Origin: Clostridium sp. DSM 17811
Lineage (GTDB): Bacteria; Bacillota; Clostridia; Clostridiales; Clostridiaceae
DNA: 64,000 nt
NCBI RefSeq assembly: GCF_018861905.1
Contig: NZ_JAHLDU010000020.1
Span: 1-64,000 of the forward strand
Direction of reading: 5' to 3'
Shown here piece after piece: positions 19,974-30,669 of this stretch. The first letter of the stretch is position 1. Each line of letters starts with the position of its first letter. Under the pieces are notes generated by a model. That model worked only from the letters and a program-made list of their open reading frames with translations, made no database searches and was not told the DNA's origin. The position numbers and the translations under genes were made by a program.

Positions 19974-20348
19974 GTGAATAGTGATTTTAGGAACATGTTT
20001 AAAAAAATTGCTATATATGATTTCTTTATTTCTTTGATTTTTATTACAATAATTTATTTTACAGCTAAATCATATGCATTATTTTTTTTATTAGGGATAA
20101 TAATAGCACTAATGAATCTTTATGTTAATGGTATTGCAGTAGAGTATTCTCTTGAGAGTAAAAATTTAAAAGGTAAGGGCATTATAGTAATAGGGTCTTT
20201 TATAAGAGTTTTATTAGTGAGTGTTATTGGGTTTGCTATTGGCAGACACAATATGTTCAATATAATTGCATATATCTTCGGATATAGTGCGCAGTTCATA
20301 GCTTTAGTGTATTACGGAATAAACAACAAGAACAGTGAAAGGAAGTGA
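19974..20348 (+). CDS. atpI: ATP synthase subunit I-like protein
   Basis: 124 residues with four hydrophobic segments, the usual shape of the small AtpI protein that opens F-type ATP synthase operons and helps assemble the c-ring or handle its ions. The start is GTG 19974 behind AAGGAGA (19959-19965). The stop codon overlaps the atpB ribosome binding site, so the two are translationally close. Sequence similarity in this family is low, so the call rests on topology and position. Confidence 0.8.
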   Translation: MNSDFRNMFKKIAIYDFFISLIFITIIYFTAKSYALFFLLGIIIALMNLYVNGIAVEYSLESKNLKGKGIIVIGSFIRVLLVSVIGFAIGRHNMFNIIAYIFGYSAQFIALVYYGINNKNSERK

Positions 20349-20352
20349 TTTA

Positions 20353-21033
20353 ATGGATAAAATACCGCCGTTATTTCATATTAAATTCTTTGGGTACAGT
20401 ATTGGGATTGCAGGAAGCATATTTGTTCAGTGGTGCATGATAGCCTTAATAGCTATATTATGTGCAATCTTTACAAGAAACTTGAAAATAATCCCCGATA
20501 AGAAGCAGAATATAATAGAAATGATTATGGACTTTATTAACAATCTTGTCAAAGACAATATGGGAGAAGAATATATGGGGTTTGTACCTTATGTAGCAAC
20601 AATAGTTGTCTTCCTTAGTATTGTAAATATCTCAGGAATGGTAGGTATTACACCTGCAACATCAGATTATAGTGTGTCGTTGGCATTAGCATTAATAACA
20701 TTCTTTGTTGTTCAATGGTTTGCTATAAAGAAGATAGGTATAGGGCACTATTTTAAAGGCTATGTTGAGCCATATGCATTTATATTACCTATCAATCTAA
20801 TGGAAAGAGTAATGTTACCAGTATCATTAAGCTTTCGATTATTTGGAAATATAACTGCAGGGGTTGTGATAATAGATTTGGCATATACAGGCTTAGCTAG
20901 TTTAAATGGATTTGCCCAATTTTTAATACCTATACCGTTGCATTTTTATTTTGATTTGTTCGATGGACTTATTCAAATGATTATTTTTGTTATGTTAACT
21001 ATGATTAACATAAAAGTAATAGCAGAGCATTAA
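20353..21033 (+). CDS. atpB: ATP synthase F0 subunit a
   Basis: Membrane subunit forming the ion half-channels against the c-ring. 226 residues from ATG 20353 behind AAGGAAGTG. Visible are the conserved helix LPVSLSFRLFGNITAGVVI (essential Arg near residue 160) and the C-terminal FDGLIQMIIFVMLTMINI helix. About six membrane segments. Start choice: the upstream GTG 20335 lies before the ribosome binding site. Confidence 0.96.
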   Translation: MDKIPPLFHIKFFGYSIGIAGSIFVQWCMIALIAILCAIFTRNLKIIPDKKQNIIEMIMDFINNLVKDNMGEEYMGFVPYVATIVVFLSIVNISGMVGITPATSDYSVSLALALITFFVVQWFAIKKIGIGHYFKGYVEPYAFILPINLMERVMLPVSLSFRLFGNITAGVVIIDLAYTGLASLNGFAQFLIPIPLHFYFDLFDGLIQMIIFVMLTMINIKVIAEH

Positions 21034-21066
21034 ATTTAGTTTTTAAAAATTAAGGAGGAATATATT

Positions 21067-21309
21067 ATGGCTATAGATTCAGCAACAATAATCACAGGAG
21101 CATCTGCAATAGGCGCAGGTCTTGCAGCAATAGGATGTATTGGCGGAGGAATAGGAACAGGTAATGCTGCAGCTAAAGCTGTAGAGGGAGTAGCAAGACA
21201 ACCAGAAGCTAGAGGATCTATAATTAGTACATTAGTAATAGGTGCAGCATTCTCAGAAGCTACAGCTATTTATGCATTCTTAATAGCACTAATTTTAGCA
21301 TTTAAGTAA
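21067..21309 (+). CDS. atpE: ATP synthase F0 subunit c
   Basis: 80-residue proteolipid of the rotor ring, two helices joined by the ARQPEARG loop. The ion-binding Glu lies in [10 protein letters not shown] in helix 2. In the Na+-binding rings (Ilyobacter type) helix 1 has Gln and helix 2 has Glu-Ser-Thr. Here the aligned positions are Thr ([12 protein letters not shown]) and Ala (SEAT), so a full Na+ signature is missing and proton coupling is more likely. That is inference from motif. Strong AAGGAGG ribosome binding site, as expected for a highly made subunit. Confidence 0.97.
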   Translation: MAIDSATIITGASAIGAGLAAIGCIGGGIGTGNAAAKAVEGVARQPEARGSIISTLVIGAAFSEATAIYAFLIALILAFK

Positions 21310-21369
21310 AATGGTACATATCAAAATGAAAAATTTTGAAATTAGGCCTAAAGGGGGCTTTAATAGATT

Positions 21370-21855
21370 ATGAATTTGACTATAAATTGGAATACAATTA
21401 TATTCACTATAATAAATTTTATTGTATTGTTATTTGTCTTAAAGCACTTTTTTAGTAAGCCAGTAAATAAGATAATGGATGATAGAAAAAATGGAATAAA
21501 TACATCTATTAAAAATGCTAAAGATAATGAACAAAAAGCAGAAATTTCAAGAATAGAAAAAGATAAATTATTACATGAGTCAAAGACAAAAGGAAGAGAA
21601 ATAGTAGAAGAGTATAAAGTCAAAGCTCAAAACATTTCTCAGGAAATTATTGATGATGCAAAAAAAGAGTCAACTATTTTAATGGAGAGATCAAGAGTTG
21701 AAATTGAAAGAGAAAAAGACAAGGCAACAAGTGAAATTCAAAAGCAAGTTATAGATTTATCTTTAATATTATCTGAAAAAGCTCTAGAAAAACATATTGA
21801 TGAAAAAGAGCATAGAAAATTAATAGAAGATTTTATTGTTAAGGTAGGTAGCTAA
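21370..21855 (+). CDS. atpF: ATP synthase F0 subunit b
   Basis: 161 residues: one N-terminal membrane helix (about 7-27), then a long charged coiled coil rich in Lys and Glu, the peripheral stalk. The ribosome binding site AGGGGG is somewhat far (about 12 bases), suggesting modest translation. It ends one base before atpH begins. Confidence 0.95.
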   Translation: MNLTINWNTIIFTIINFIVLLFVLKHFFSKPVNKIMDDRKNGINTSIKNAKDNEQKAEISRIEKDKLLHESKTKGREIVEEYKVKAQNISQEIIDDAKKESTILMERSRVEIEREKDKATSEIQKQVIDLSLILSEKALEKHIDEKEHRKLIEDFIVKVGS

Positions 21856-21856
21856 A

Positions 21857-22390
21857 ATGTATGAATACTTATATAAAAGATACGCATTAGCACTATATGA
21901 AGTTGCAGAGGGAAAAAATAAAGTAGAAGAATATCTAGAGGACTTAAGAGAAATTGTTTCACTTATGGAAAATGATGTTGATTTTCTAAAAGTTATTAAA
22001 CATCCTAAAGTAGGTACATCTAAAAAAAAGGAACTCTTTACTGAAATTTTCAAAGGTAAAATTGATGATGGATTGTTATCATTTTTGCTTATACTTATAG
22101 AAAAAGATAGAATATTGTTCCTTGAAGCAAACCTTAAAGAAATGGAAAAAATACACCTAGAGCGTACAAATACGCTACTGGCAGAAGTTAAGACGGTAAT
22201 TCCTCTTGTAGAAACTGAAAGGGAGAATCTACGGCTTAAACTAGCAAAGATGTATGATAAAAAGATCATTTTTGATGAAAAATTAGATAAAAAAGTAATT
22301 GGTGGAGTATATATAAGAATCGGTGATGATGTTATCGATGGTACAATACAAAGCAAATTAGATGAAATGAAAAAATTAATGTTTAAATAG
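21857..22390 (+). CDS. atpH: ATP synthase F1 subunit delta
   Basis: 177 residues linking the peripheral stalk to the F1 head. The N-terminal helical domain opens [16 protein letters not shown]; the C-terminal part has the conserved [22 protein letters not shown]. It starts immediately after the atpF stop, so translation is probably coupled. Confidence 0.95.
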   Translation: MYEYLYKRYALALYEVAEGKNKVEEYLEDLREIVSLMENDVDFLKVIKHPKVGTSKKKELFTEIFKGKIDDGLLSFLLILIEKDRILFLEANLKEMEKIHLERTNTLLAEVKTVIPLVETERENLRLKLAKMYDKKIIFDEKLDKKVIGGVYIRIGDDVIDGTIQSKLDEMKKLMFK

Positions 22391-22406
22391 GAAAAGAGGT
22401 GAGTTT

Positions 22407-23924
22407 ATGAATATAAAACCAGAAGAAATAACATCTATAATTAAAAAAGAAATCGAAGGTTATAAAAAAACAATTGAAACTGTTGACTCTGGAACAATAA
22501 TTCAGATAGGTGATGGAATTGCGAGGGTTTATGGATTAGATGAATGCATGGAAAATGAACTTTTAGAGTTTCCAGGCGGCATATTTGGTATGGCGTTAAA
22601 TTTAGAACAAGATAATGTAGGCTGTGTGCTTTTAGGACCAGAAGAAGGAATCAAAGAAGGCGATATAGTAAAAAGAACTGGTAGAGTGGTAGAAGTTCCT
22701 GTAGGTGAGGCTTTAATAGGAAGAGTTGTTGATGCATTAGGTGTACCAATAGACGGTAAAGGACCAATTAAAACTACAGAGAAGAGACCAGTTGAGGTAA
22801 TAGCACCTGGAATCATTAAAAGACAATCAGTTAAGGAACCACTTCAAACTGGTATTAAAGCAATAGACTCTATGGTACCAATTGGAAGAGGACAAAGAGA
22901 ACTTATAATTGGAGATAGACAAACAGGTAAAACTGCTTTAACTACAGATACTATTATTAATCAAAAGGGCAAAGATGTTATATGTATATATGTTGCGATT
23001 GGTCAAAAACAATCTACAGTTGCACAAATTGTTAACACTTTATCTGAAGAGGGAGCTATGGATTATACAATAGTTGTAGCTTCTACAGCTTCGCATACAG
23101 CACCACTTCAATATCTAGCACCTTATGCTGGATGTACAATGGGTGAATTTTTTATGCATAATGGTAAAAATGTATTAATTGTGTATGATGATTTATCTAA
23201 ACATGCTGTAGCTTATAGAGCTATGTCATTATTACTTCGTAGACCGCCAGGCAGAGAGGCATATCCTGGAGATATATTTTATATCCATTCAAGATTGCTA
23301 GAAAGAGCAGCAAAACTTTCAGATGAATTGGGTGGAGGATCATTAACTGCACTTCCTATAATAGAAACTCTTGCAGGAGATGTTACGGCATATATACCAA
23401 CTAATGTTATTTCTATAACAGATGGACAAATATTCCTTGAAGCTGAATTGTTCCATTCTGGACAAAGACCAGCAATTAATGCTGGAATATCTGTATCTAG
23501 GGTTGGTGGAAATGCTCAAATAAAAGCCATGAAACAAGTTACAGGAACTTTAAGACTTGAACTTGCTCAATATAGAGAACTTGCGGCTTTTGCTCAATTT
23601 GGAACGGATCTTGATAAAGATGCTAAAATGAGGCTTGAAAAGGGTAAAAGATTAATGGAGATATTAAGGCAGGATCAATATGCTCCAGTACCGGTAGAAA
23701 AACAAGTTATGATTTTCTTTGCTGGATCTGGTAACCATCTTGCGGATATTCCAGTATCTCAAATAACACGATTTGAAAAAGAATTTTTTGAGTTTATGGA
23801 TACACATCATGCAGAAATTGGTAAAACAATAATTACAAACAAAGTGTTAGATGATAAATTAAAACAACAACTTACTGAGGCGATAGATGAATTTAAAAAA
23901 ATATTCTCTATTGATGATAAGTAA
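22407..23924 (+). CDS. atpA: ATP synthase F1 subunit alpha
   Basis: Non-catalytic nucleotide-binding subunit. 505 residues with the N-terminal barrel, the P-loop [10 protein letters not shown] near residue 170, the [16 protein letters not shown] segment, the signature [14 protein letters not shown] near 363 and the C-terminal helical bundle. Ribosome binding site GAGGTGA. Confidence 0.98.
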   Translation: MNIKPEEITSIIKKEIEGYKKTIETVDSGTIIQIGDGIARVYGLDECMENELLEFPGGIFGMALNLEQDNVGCVLLGPEEGIKEGDIVKRTGRVVEVPVGEALIGRVVDALGVPIDGKGPIKTTEKRPVEVIAPGIIKRQSVKEPLQTGIKAIDSMVPIGRGQRELIIGDRQTGKTALTTDTIINQKGKDVICIYVAIGQKQSTVAQIVNTLSEEGAMDYTIVVASTASHTAPLQYLAPYAGCTMGEFFMHNGKNVLIVYDDLSKHAVAYRAMSLLLRRPPGREAYPGDIFYIHSRLLERAAKLSDELGGGSLTALPIIETLAGDVTAYIPTNVISITDGQIFLEAELFHSGQRPAINAGISVSRVGGNAQIKAMKQVTGTLRLELAQYRELAAFAQFGTDLDKDAKMRLEKGKRLMEILRQDQYAPVPVEKQVMIFFAGSGNHLADIPVSQITRFEKEFFEFMDTHHAEIGKTIITNKVLDDKLKQQLTEAIDEFKKIFSIDDK

Positions 23925-23976
23925 AAAGAAAAATTAAATTTAAAGATAAGCATTTAATTAAAAAATATAAGGAATC

Positions 23977-24064
23977 AATTAATATAGCACCTTTAAGCTA
24001 TAATTAATTTGTCTTGAATATGTATTATTAGAGCTAAATGGCATTGATAATATATAGTCAAGAC
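23977..24064 (+). other. Two tandem hairpins in the atpA-atpG gap
   Basis: AATTAATATAGC (23977-23988) pairs with GCTATAATTAATT (23997-24009, one bulge), and GTCTTGA (24011-24017) pairs with TCAAGAC (24058-24064) with further inner pairing. The 156-base gap is much larger than the other F1 gaps apart from atpD-atpC. No T run follows, so they look like processing or stability structures rather than terminators. Confidence 0.45.
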
Positions 24065-24080
24065 TAAAGAGAGGTGAAAC

Positions 24081-24935
24081 ATGGCAGGTGCAGGGCTTGT
24101 TGCAATTAAACGAAGAATGAAATCCATAACAAATACTACAAAAATTACAAAAGCAATGGGATTAGTTTCGACTTCTAAATACCAAAAGATAAGAAAAAAC
24201 TTGGATACTAATAATAATTATGTAGATAAGCTTGAGGAAGTTATTAAACAAGTTAAAGATAATTACGACGAGGATAGTATCTATATAAAAGGGAATAAAA
24301 GTAGTAAGAAAATGTATGTTGTTTTGACTTCGGATACAGGTCTTTGTGGCGGCTTTAATTGGTCAATAGTAAATGAGTTGACAAGTAAACTTAAAGGCAA
24401 TAAAGAGGAATACGATATAATTATAGTAGGCCATAAAGGAAGAGTTATACTTAAAAAGATTAATATTGAAACTGTGGCTGAATATGTCGATATCTCGGAT
24501 GTTCCTACTCAAAAAGAAGCCACTACTGTTATTAATCATGCTTTAAACATGTATAATAATGATGAAATAGGTGAGGTTTATATTGTTTATAAAAAACTCG
24601 TTTCAGCAATGAAAAATGAAGTTAAAATTGAAAAGTTACTTCCTCTAAATTTTGAGGATGAAGAAAATAGGAATAAAGAGTATGTAAATATTGAAGCAAT
24701 AGATGAAAACGCATTATGTGAAATAACGACCTTGTTTTTAGGCGCTAAAACACTAAATGCAATGTTACACTCAAAAGCAAGTGAGCATAAATCTAGAATG
24801 GAATCCATGGGATCAGCCACTGAAAATGCTAATGACATACTTGATAAACTTAATTTAAAATATAATAGAAGTAGACAATATTCAATTACACAAGAAATTT
24901 CAGAAATAGTCGGAGGAGCGGAGGCTCTAAAGTAG
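24081..24935 (+). CDS. atpG: ATP synthase F1 subunit gamma
   Basis: Central rotor shaft. 284 residues, N-terminal IKRRMKSITNTTKITKAMGLVS helix split by the long helix turn (motif residues 8-29), SDTGLCGGFNWSI near 88, and the C-terminal helix ending RQYSITQEISEIVGGAEAL. Ribosome binding site GAGAGGTG. The next gene follows by 15 bases. Confidence 0.97.
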   Translation: MAGAGLVAIKRRMKSITNTTKITKAMGLVSTSKYQKIRKNLDTNNNYVDKLEEVIKQVKDNYDEDSIYIKGNKSSKKMYVVLTSDTGLCGGFNWSIVNELTSKLKGNKEEYDIIIVGHKGRVILKKINIETVAEYVDISDVPTQKEATTVINHALNMYNNDEIGEVYIVYKKLVSAMKNEVKIEKLLPLNFEDEENRNKEYVNIEAIDENALCEITTLFLGAKTLNAMLHSKASEHKSRMESMGSATENANDILDKLNLKYNRSRQYSITQEISEIVGGAEALK

Positions 24936-26348
<1,413 letters not shown>

Positions 26349-26459
26349 TGTTTTTTAGATAGCAGTTAGCCATTATGTTACTTATTTTATTTAAGATAAC
26401 TAGTAAAAATTATTAATTATTCTTTAAGGATATGTACATAGAAAGGTCGGTGTTATTTT

Positions 26460-26858
26460 ATGAAAAATCATATAAAGCTTACTATGATTACTCCTGAGAA
26501 GCAGTTTTATAGTGGTGATATTCTGAGCCTTAACACACAGAGTGATGACGGTGTATTTGGTATTCTTGCGAATCATGTTCCTATGATATCTCAATTAAAA
26601 CCAACAGTTACAACATTTATACAGGTTGATGGGAAAGAGTTAAAAGCTTTTACATCAACAGGTGTCTTAAGAGTTCTTAAGGGTGAAGTAGAAATGTTGT
26701 GTAGCGCCTGTGAATGGCCAGAAGATATAGATGTTGAAAGAGCAAACGAGGCTAAAAAAAGAGCAGAAAAAAGACTAGATACTGATGATGAAGTCAGTTT
26801 AAAACGAGCTGAAGGTGCTGTTTTAAGGTCAATTATGAGACTTAAGACAAAAGGATAG
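26460..26858 (+). CDS. atpC: ATP synthase F1 subunit epsilon
   Basis: 132 residues: N-terminal beta sandwich (LTMITPEKQFYSGDI, GVFGILANHVPMIS) and a C-terminal two-helix arm that can inhibit ATP hydrolysis. It lies 111 bases after atpD and closes the operon with a terminator. Confidence 0.95.
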   Translation: MKNHIKLTMITPEKQFYSGDILSLNTQSDDGVFGILANHVPMISQLKPTVTTFIQVDGKELKAFTSTGVLRVLKGEVEMLCSACEWPEDIDVERANEAKKRAEKRLDTDDEVSLKRAEGAVLRSIMRLKTKG

Positions 26859-26867
26859 AAACTAAAG

Positions 26868-26898
26868 AATGAAGATATTAATTTATCTTCATTTTTTT
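26868..26898 (+). terminator. atp operon terminator
   Basis: AATGAAGATA (26868-26877) pairs with TATCTTCATT (26884-26893), followed by a T run. Confidence 0.85.
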
Positions 26899-27052
26899 AT
26901 GCCCAAAAATAAACTAAACTTGATTTAATAATCTAAGTGAGTAGTATTAAATTATTTTAAGCACATTTTAATTGAAATTTTATATATTAGTAGTATAAAG
27001 AAAAGATATATATAAAGTTTGATATAATCTTATATACCCTACCTATATTTTA

Positions 27053-27097
27053 AATAAAATAGCCCTCTTCACATTTGTGCTGGGGGATAATTTTATT
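27053..27097 (+). other. Hairpin in the atpC-ywmB gap
   Basis: AATAAAAT plus AGCCCTC (27053-27067) pairs with GGGGGAT plus AATTTTATT (27082-27097) with minor defects, and the loop itself contains CAC/GTG. No T run follows on the plus strand. The rest of this roughly 340-base gap (26859-27202) is A/T-rich with nothing else I can support. Confidence 0.4.
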
Positions 27098-27202
27098 AAT
27101 AGGACAAAAAAATAAAAACTGCTAGTTGTAGAATAAAAAGATAAATTATTGTCAAGAATTTAATTGTTGCCAGCAATTTAATCAAAGGGTAGGGGGATTA
27201 AA

Positions 27203-27922
27203 ATGAGAAAAAAAGGTATAACGCTTTTATGTATAGTATTAAGCATGGCTATTATGCAAATTAATATTAAATTAACTAGTGCACATGAAAATCTTAATTT
27301 ATTTAATGAAATATTAATCCAAACTAAAAGCAAAACGGTAGAATATGGGTTAAAGACATGCTTCGAAACTCAAGAGGATTCGAAAGAGATTTGTAACTAT
27401 TTAATTTCAACATTAGATCTTGATAATAAAAAAACAATATTAACTAGAACTGAAAATAAAGATTCCTATAACGTAGATTTTTCAAGTGAGAATGCAAAGG
27501 GATATGTAGAGGCTCGGAAATACAAAAATGAGAGTATTATAACTATAAATATAACTAACGTAAGTAATGAAAATGGATTAGCATCTCTTAAAAACAAGGT
27601 TAGTGCTAGCATTGGCTGTAGAGGCAAAAATGTTAAGCATTTTCAATACTTAAAGGCAAAAGTTGAAGAGACTAATGAAAATGGTGGATCAAATAATACT
27701 AATGTTATTAATCAAAAAATAATAAAAATACTAAAATCTTATGGAACTGAAAATATTGAGACGGTAAATTTAAATAATGGATTAAGTACTATGGCATATA
27801 CCAGAAAATTTGATGAGAAGGTAATTAATAACAAGTTAATTGATTTTAATTATGCTGTATGTAGTTATTCATCAGGAAAGTACATTATCATAGGTACGCC
27901 TGAAATAATTACAACTTATTAA
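27203..27922 (+). CDS. YwmB-family secreted protein
   Basis: 239 residues with a signal-type hydrophobic N-terminus (about 7-25). The rest is a mixed alpha/beta protein with the feature GLKTCFETQEDSKEIC near residue 50 and a GSNN linker near 155. The position between the atp operon and murA, just before spoIID, is the same as ywmB in B. subtilis, and the length and N-terminus agree with that family. Its function is unknown. The ribosome binding site is the G-rich GTAGGGGG. Confidence 0.7.
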   Translation: MRKKGITLLCIVLSMAIMQINIKLTSAHENLNLFNEILIQTKSKTVEYGLKTCFETQEDSKEICNYLISTLDLDNKKTILTRTENKDSYNVDFSSENAKGYVEARKYKNESIITINITNVSNENGLASLKNKVSASIGCRGKNVKHFQYLKAKVEETNENGGSNNTNVINQKIIKILKSYGTENIETVNLNNGLSTMAYTRKFDEKVINNKLIDFNYAVCSYSSGKYIIIGTPEIITTY

Positions 27923-27949
27923 AAATTATCAATAATATGGAGGAAATGA

Positions 27950-29215
27950 ATGGATAGATTGATTATAAAGGGTGGGAAAAAATTAGAGGGTGAAGTGAAT
28001 ATAAGTGCAGCTAAAAATTCGGTCCTTCCTATACTTGCAGCAACTATATTAAATGGTAATAATTGTACTATTGAAAATACTCCGATGCTTGAAGATGTAT
28101 TTGTAATTTGTGATGTATTAAAATCTCTTAGAGCTGATATTAGTATAGATAAAATTAATAAAAGGGTTAAAATAAATACTGCTAATATATTTGATAATGG
28201 AGCTAACGATGAATTGGTAAGGAAGATGAGAGCATCTTTCTTAATAATGGGGCCAATGCTTGGAAGATTCGGAAGTTTTAAGATATCTCTACCTGGCGGA
28301 TGTAATATTGGAACTAGGCCAATTGACCTTCATTTAAAGGGATTGTCAGCACTAGGTGCAGAAGTGTCGGTAGGTCATGGATATGTGGAAGCAAAAGCAA
28401 AAAAATTAATAGGAAGCAACATATATTTAGATTACCCGTCGGTTGGTGCTACGGAAAATATAATGATGGCGGCAACTCTTGCACAGGGTGAAACTATAAT
28501 AGGAAATGCAGCAGAAGAACCAGAAATTGTTGATTTAGCAATATTTTTAAGGGAAATGGGAGCAAAAATTGATGGAGAAGGAACAGACACTATAAGGATA
28601 CTAGGCGTAAAAGATTTTAAAGAAGTTGTCCATAAGCCGATATACGACAGGATAGAGGCAGGTACATTTATGATAACTGCTGCAATAACAAAAAGTTTAA
28701 TTAAAATTAATGGAGTTGACGAAATTCATTCAAAGCCAATAATAGCAAAACTTACAGAAATGGGGGTAGCAATAGAAATTAATAAAAATAGTGTAATAGT
28801 AGATGGTAGGCAAAAGTTAAATCCTATAGATCTAAAAACAATGCCATACCCAGGATTTCCCACCGACATGCAAGCACAGATGATGAGTTTATTATGTACA
28901 GTAAAAGGGACAAGTATAATCACGGAAACCATTTTTGAAAATAGGTTTATGCATGCTGTAGAGCTTAAGAGAATGGGAGCAAATATAAAAATAGACGGTA
29001 GAAGTGCCGTAATTGAAGGTATAGATACATTTACAGGCTCAGAGGTGACAGCTACAGATTTAAGAGCGGGGGCAGCACTAATACTCGCAGGGCTTACAGC
29101 AGAGGGCACAACTACAATAAAGGACATATATCATATTGATAGGGGGTATGTGTCGATTGAAAAGAAATTAAGAGGATTAGGAGCAGATATAGAAAGAGTG
29201 CATTATGATAAGTAA
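27950..29215 (+). CDS. murA: UDP-N-acetylglucosamine 1-carboxyvinyltransferase
   Basis: First committed step of peptidoglycan synthesis, adding enolpyruvate from PEP to UDP-GlcNAc. 421 residues, with the N-terminal AAKNSVLPILAATIL, the active-site loop SLPGGCNIGTRPIDLH (Cys near 117, the fosfomycin-reactive residue, present), and the second inside-out alpha/beta domain. ATG follows GGAGGAAATGA. It lies directly upstream of sporulation genes, as in B. subtilis (murAA). Confidence 0.97.
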   Translation: MDRLIIKGGKKLEGEVNISAAKNSVLPILAATILNGNNCTIENTPMLEDVFVICDVLKSLRADISIDKINKRVKINTANIFDNGANDELVRKMRASFLIMGPMLGRFGSFKISLPGGCNIGTRPIDLHLKGLSALGAEVSVGHGYVEAKAKKLIGSNIYLDYPSVGATENIMMAATLAQGETIIGNAAEEPEIVDLAIFLREMGAKIDGEGTDTIRILGVKDFKEVVHKPIYDRIEAGTFMITAAITKSLIKINGVDEIHSKPIIAKLTEMGVAIEINKNSVIVDGRQKLNPIDLKTMPYPGFPTDMQAQMMSLLCTVKGTSIITETIFENRFMHAVELKRMGANIKIDGRSAVIEGIDTFTGSEVTATDLRAGAALILAGLTAEGTTTIKDIYHIDRGYVSIEKKLRGLGADIERVHYDK

Positions 29216-29447
29216 TATAAGTTTTGGTGAACTTTAAATAATAATAAAAAATAAAAAAATATAGCATAAAAACTAAACAATTGGAATATATTAAATAACA
29301 ATATATTCCGATTTTTTTATAATGTTTTTTAAAAGTGTACAAGTTTTATTATCTAACATAGGCTCAATAGTCCTAAAAAAGTAATAATTTTTACGTTTAA
29401 TTAATATGTATAAAGTAAAACTTGTTTATAACGAGGGGGAGGAAAAA

Positions 29448-30536
29448 ATGAGAAGGGATTTTAGTGAAATACATTTAAAGAGCATTATTCTATTAATCAT
29501 TGCGTTTGTTGCATTTGTAGTGATTACGTCTGTGTTAATAGTGGGGGTTGGAAATAATAAATATATAAATATACAGAAAGATAAAAATAAAAGCACTGTA
29601 GTTAAATCAGGAGATAATAAAAGCAATATATCTAAATCAGGAGATAATAAAAGTGTTATGAAATATGATTTAATGCCAAAGGTTACTAAGATCAGGGTGT
29701 TTATGACAAAAGAAAATACTATAAAAGAACTTAATTTAGAAGATTATGTTACTGGAGTTGTAGCATCAGAAATGCCTGTTGAATTTGAGATAGAAGCTAT
29801 AAAAGCTCAAGCGGTAGCTGCTAGGACGTATGCTTTAGCCCATGTTACTTTATTAGGTGGAGTGGGATGTAAGAACGGAAAAGGAGCTAATGTATGCGAT
29901 ACAGTTCACTGCCAAGTTTATATGACTAAAGATGAACGTGTAAAACTATGGGGTAGAGTTAAAGGCGAGGAATACTGGAATAAGATTAAGAACGCAGTTG
30001 AAGCAACAGCGGGTGAAGTTTTAACATATAATGATAATTTGGTAATGGAGCCATATTATTTTTCTACAAGTAGTGGGGAAACAGAAAATTCTGAGGATGT
30101 ATTTAGTACGAGTGTACCTTATTTAAGGAGTGTAGCAAGCCCGGGTGAGGAAAAATTAAAAAATAGTAAAAGTAGTAAAACTTTTAATTATAAAGAGTTA
30201 AGTCAAATTATAAATAAAAATTACGATAATGCTAGGGTATCCTCTTTTAACATTAGAAACCAAATAACAATAATTGATAGAACCCAGGCTGGAAGTGTTA
30301 AGAACATTAAGGTAGGAAGCATAACTATGACAGGAAGTAAATTTAGAACAATGCTCGGTTTAAAATCAGCTAATTTTAAAATGAAATTTAATTCAAGTAG
30401 TGTAGAAATGGATTGTAGTGGATATGGTCATGATGTCGGAATGAGTCAATATGGAGCAGAGGTTATGGCCAAAAATGGGAAAAAATATGTTGATATTTTA
30501 ACTCATTATTATCAAGGCACCTCCATAGCTAAATAA
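29448..30536 (+). CDS. spoIID: Stage II sporulation protein D (peptidoglycan lytic enzyme)
   Basis: Cleaves septal peptidoglycan for engulfment with SpoIIP and SpoIIM. 362 residues from ATG 29448, behind GGGGGAGG; an ATG 42 bases upstream precedes that site. One N-terminal membrane helix (about 10-32), a linker with the repeated unit KSGDNKS, then the SpoIID domain with the catalytic Glu in VASEMPVEFEIEAIKAQA and the C-terminal GHDVGMSQYGA. Expected in the mother cell under sigma-E, by family knowledge. Confidence 0.95.
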   Translation: MRRDFSEIHLKSIILLIIAFVAFVVITSVLIVGVGNNKYINIQKDKNKSTVVKSGDNKSNISKSGDNKSVMKYDLMPKVTKIRVFMTKENTIKELNLEDYVTGVVASEMPVEFEIEAIKAQAVAARTYALAHVTLLGGVGCKNGKGANVCDTVHCQVYMTKDERVKLWGRVKGEEYWNKIKNAVEATAGEVLTYNDNLVMEPYYFSTSSGETENSEDVFSTSVPYLRSVASPGEEKLKNSKSSKTFNYKELSQIINKNYDNARVSSFNIRNQITIIDRTQAGSVKNIKVGSITMTGSKFRTMLGLKSANFKMKFNSSSVEMDCSGYGHDVGMSQYGAEVMAKNGKKYVDILTHYYQGTSIAK

Positions 30537-30550
30537 AAACCATATAAATA

Positions 30551-30586
30551 AGGCTGGTTATCCTATATAGAGGTATAACCGGCCTA
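30551..30586 (+). terminator. spoIID terminator candidate
   Basis: AGGCTGGTTAT (30551-30561) pairs with ATAACCGGCCT (30575-30585) including one G-U pair; the following sequence is only moderately T-rich. Confidence 0.5.
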
Positions 30587-30669
30587 AAATTTTGAAAAAA
30601 AGTAAAATAATTTAATAAAAATGTATGTTTTATTAAATTATGGACAAAAATACAAATGGAGGTGTTTGT

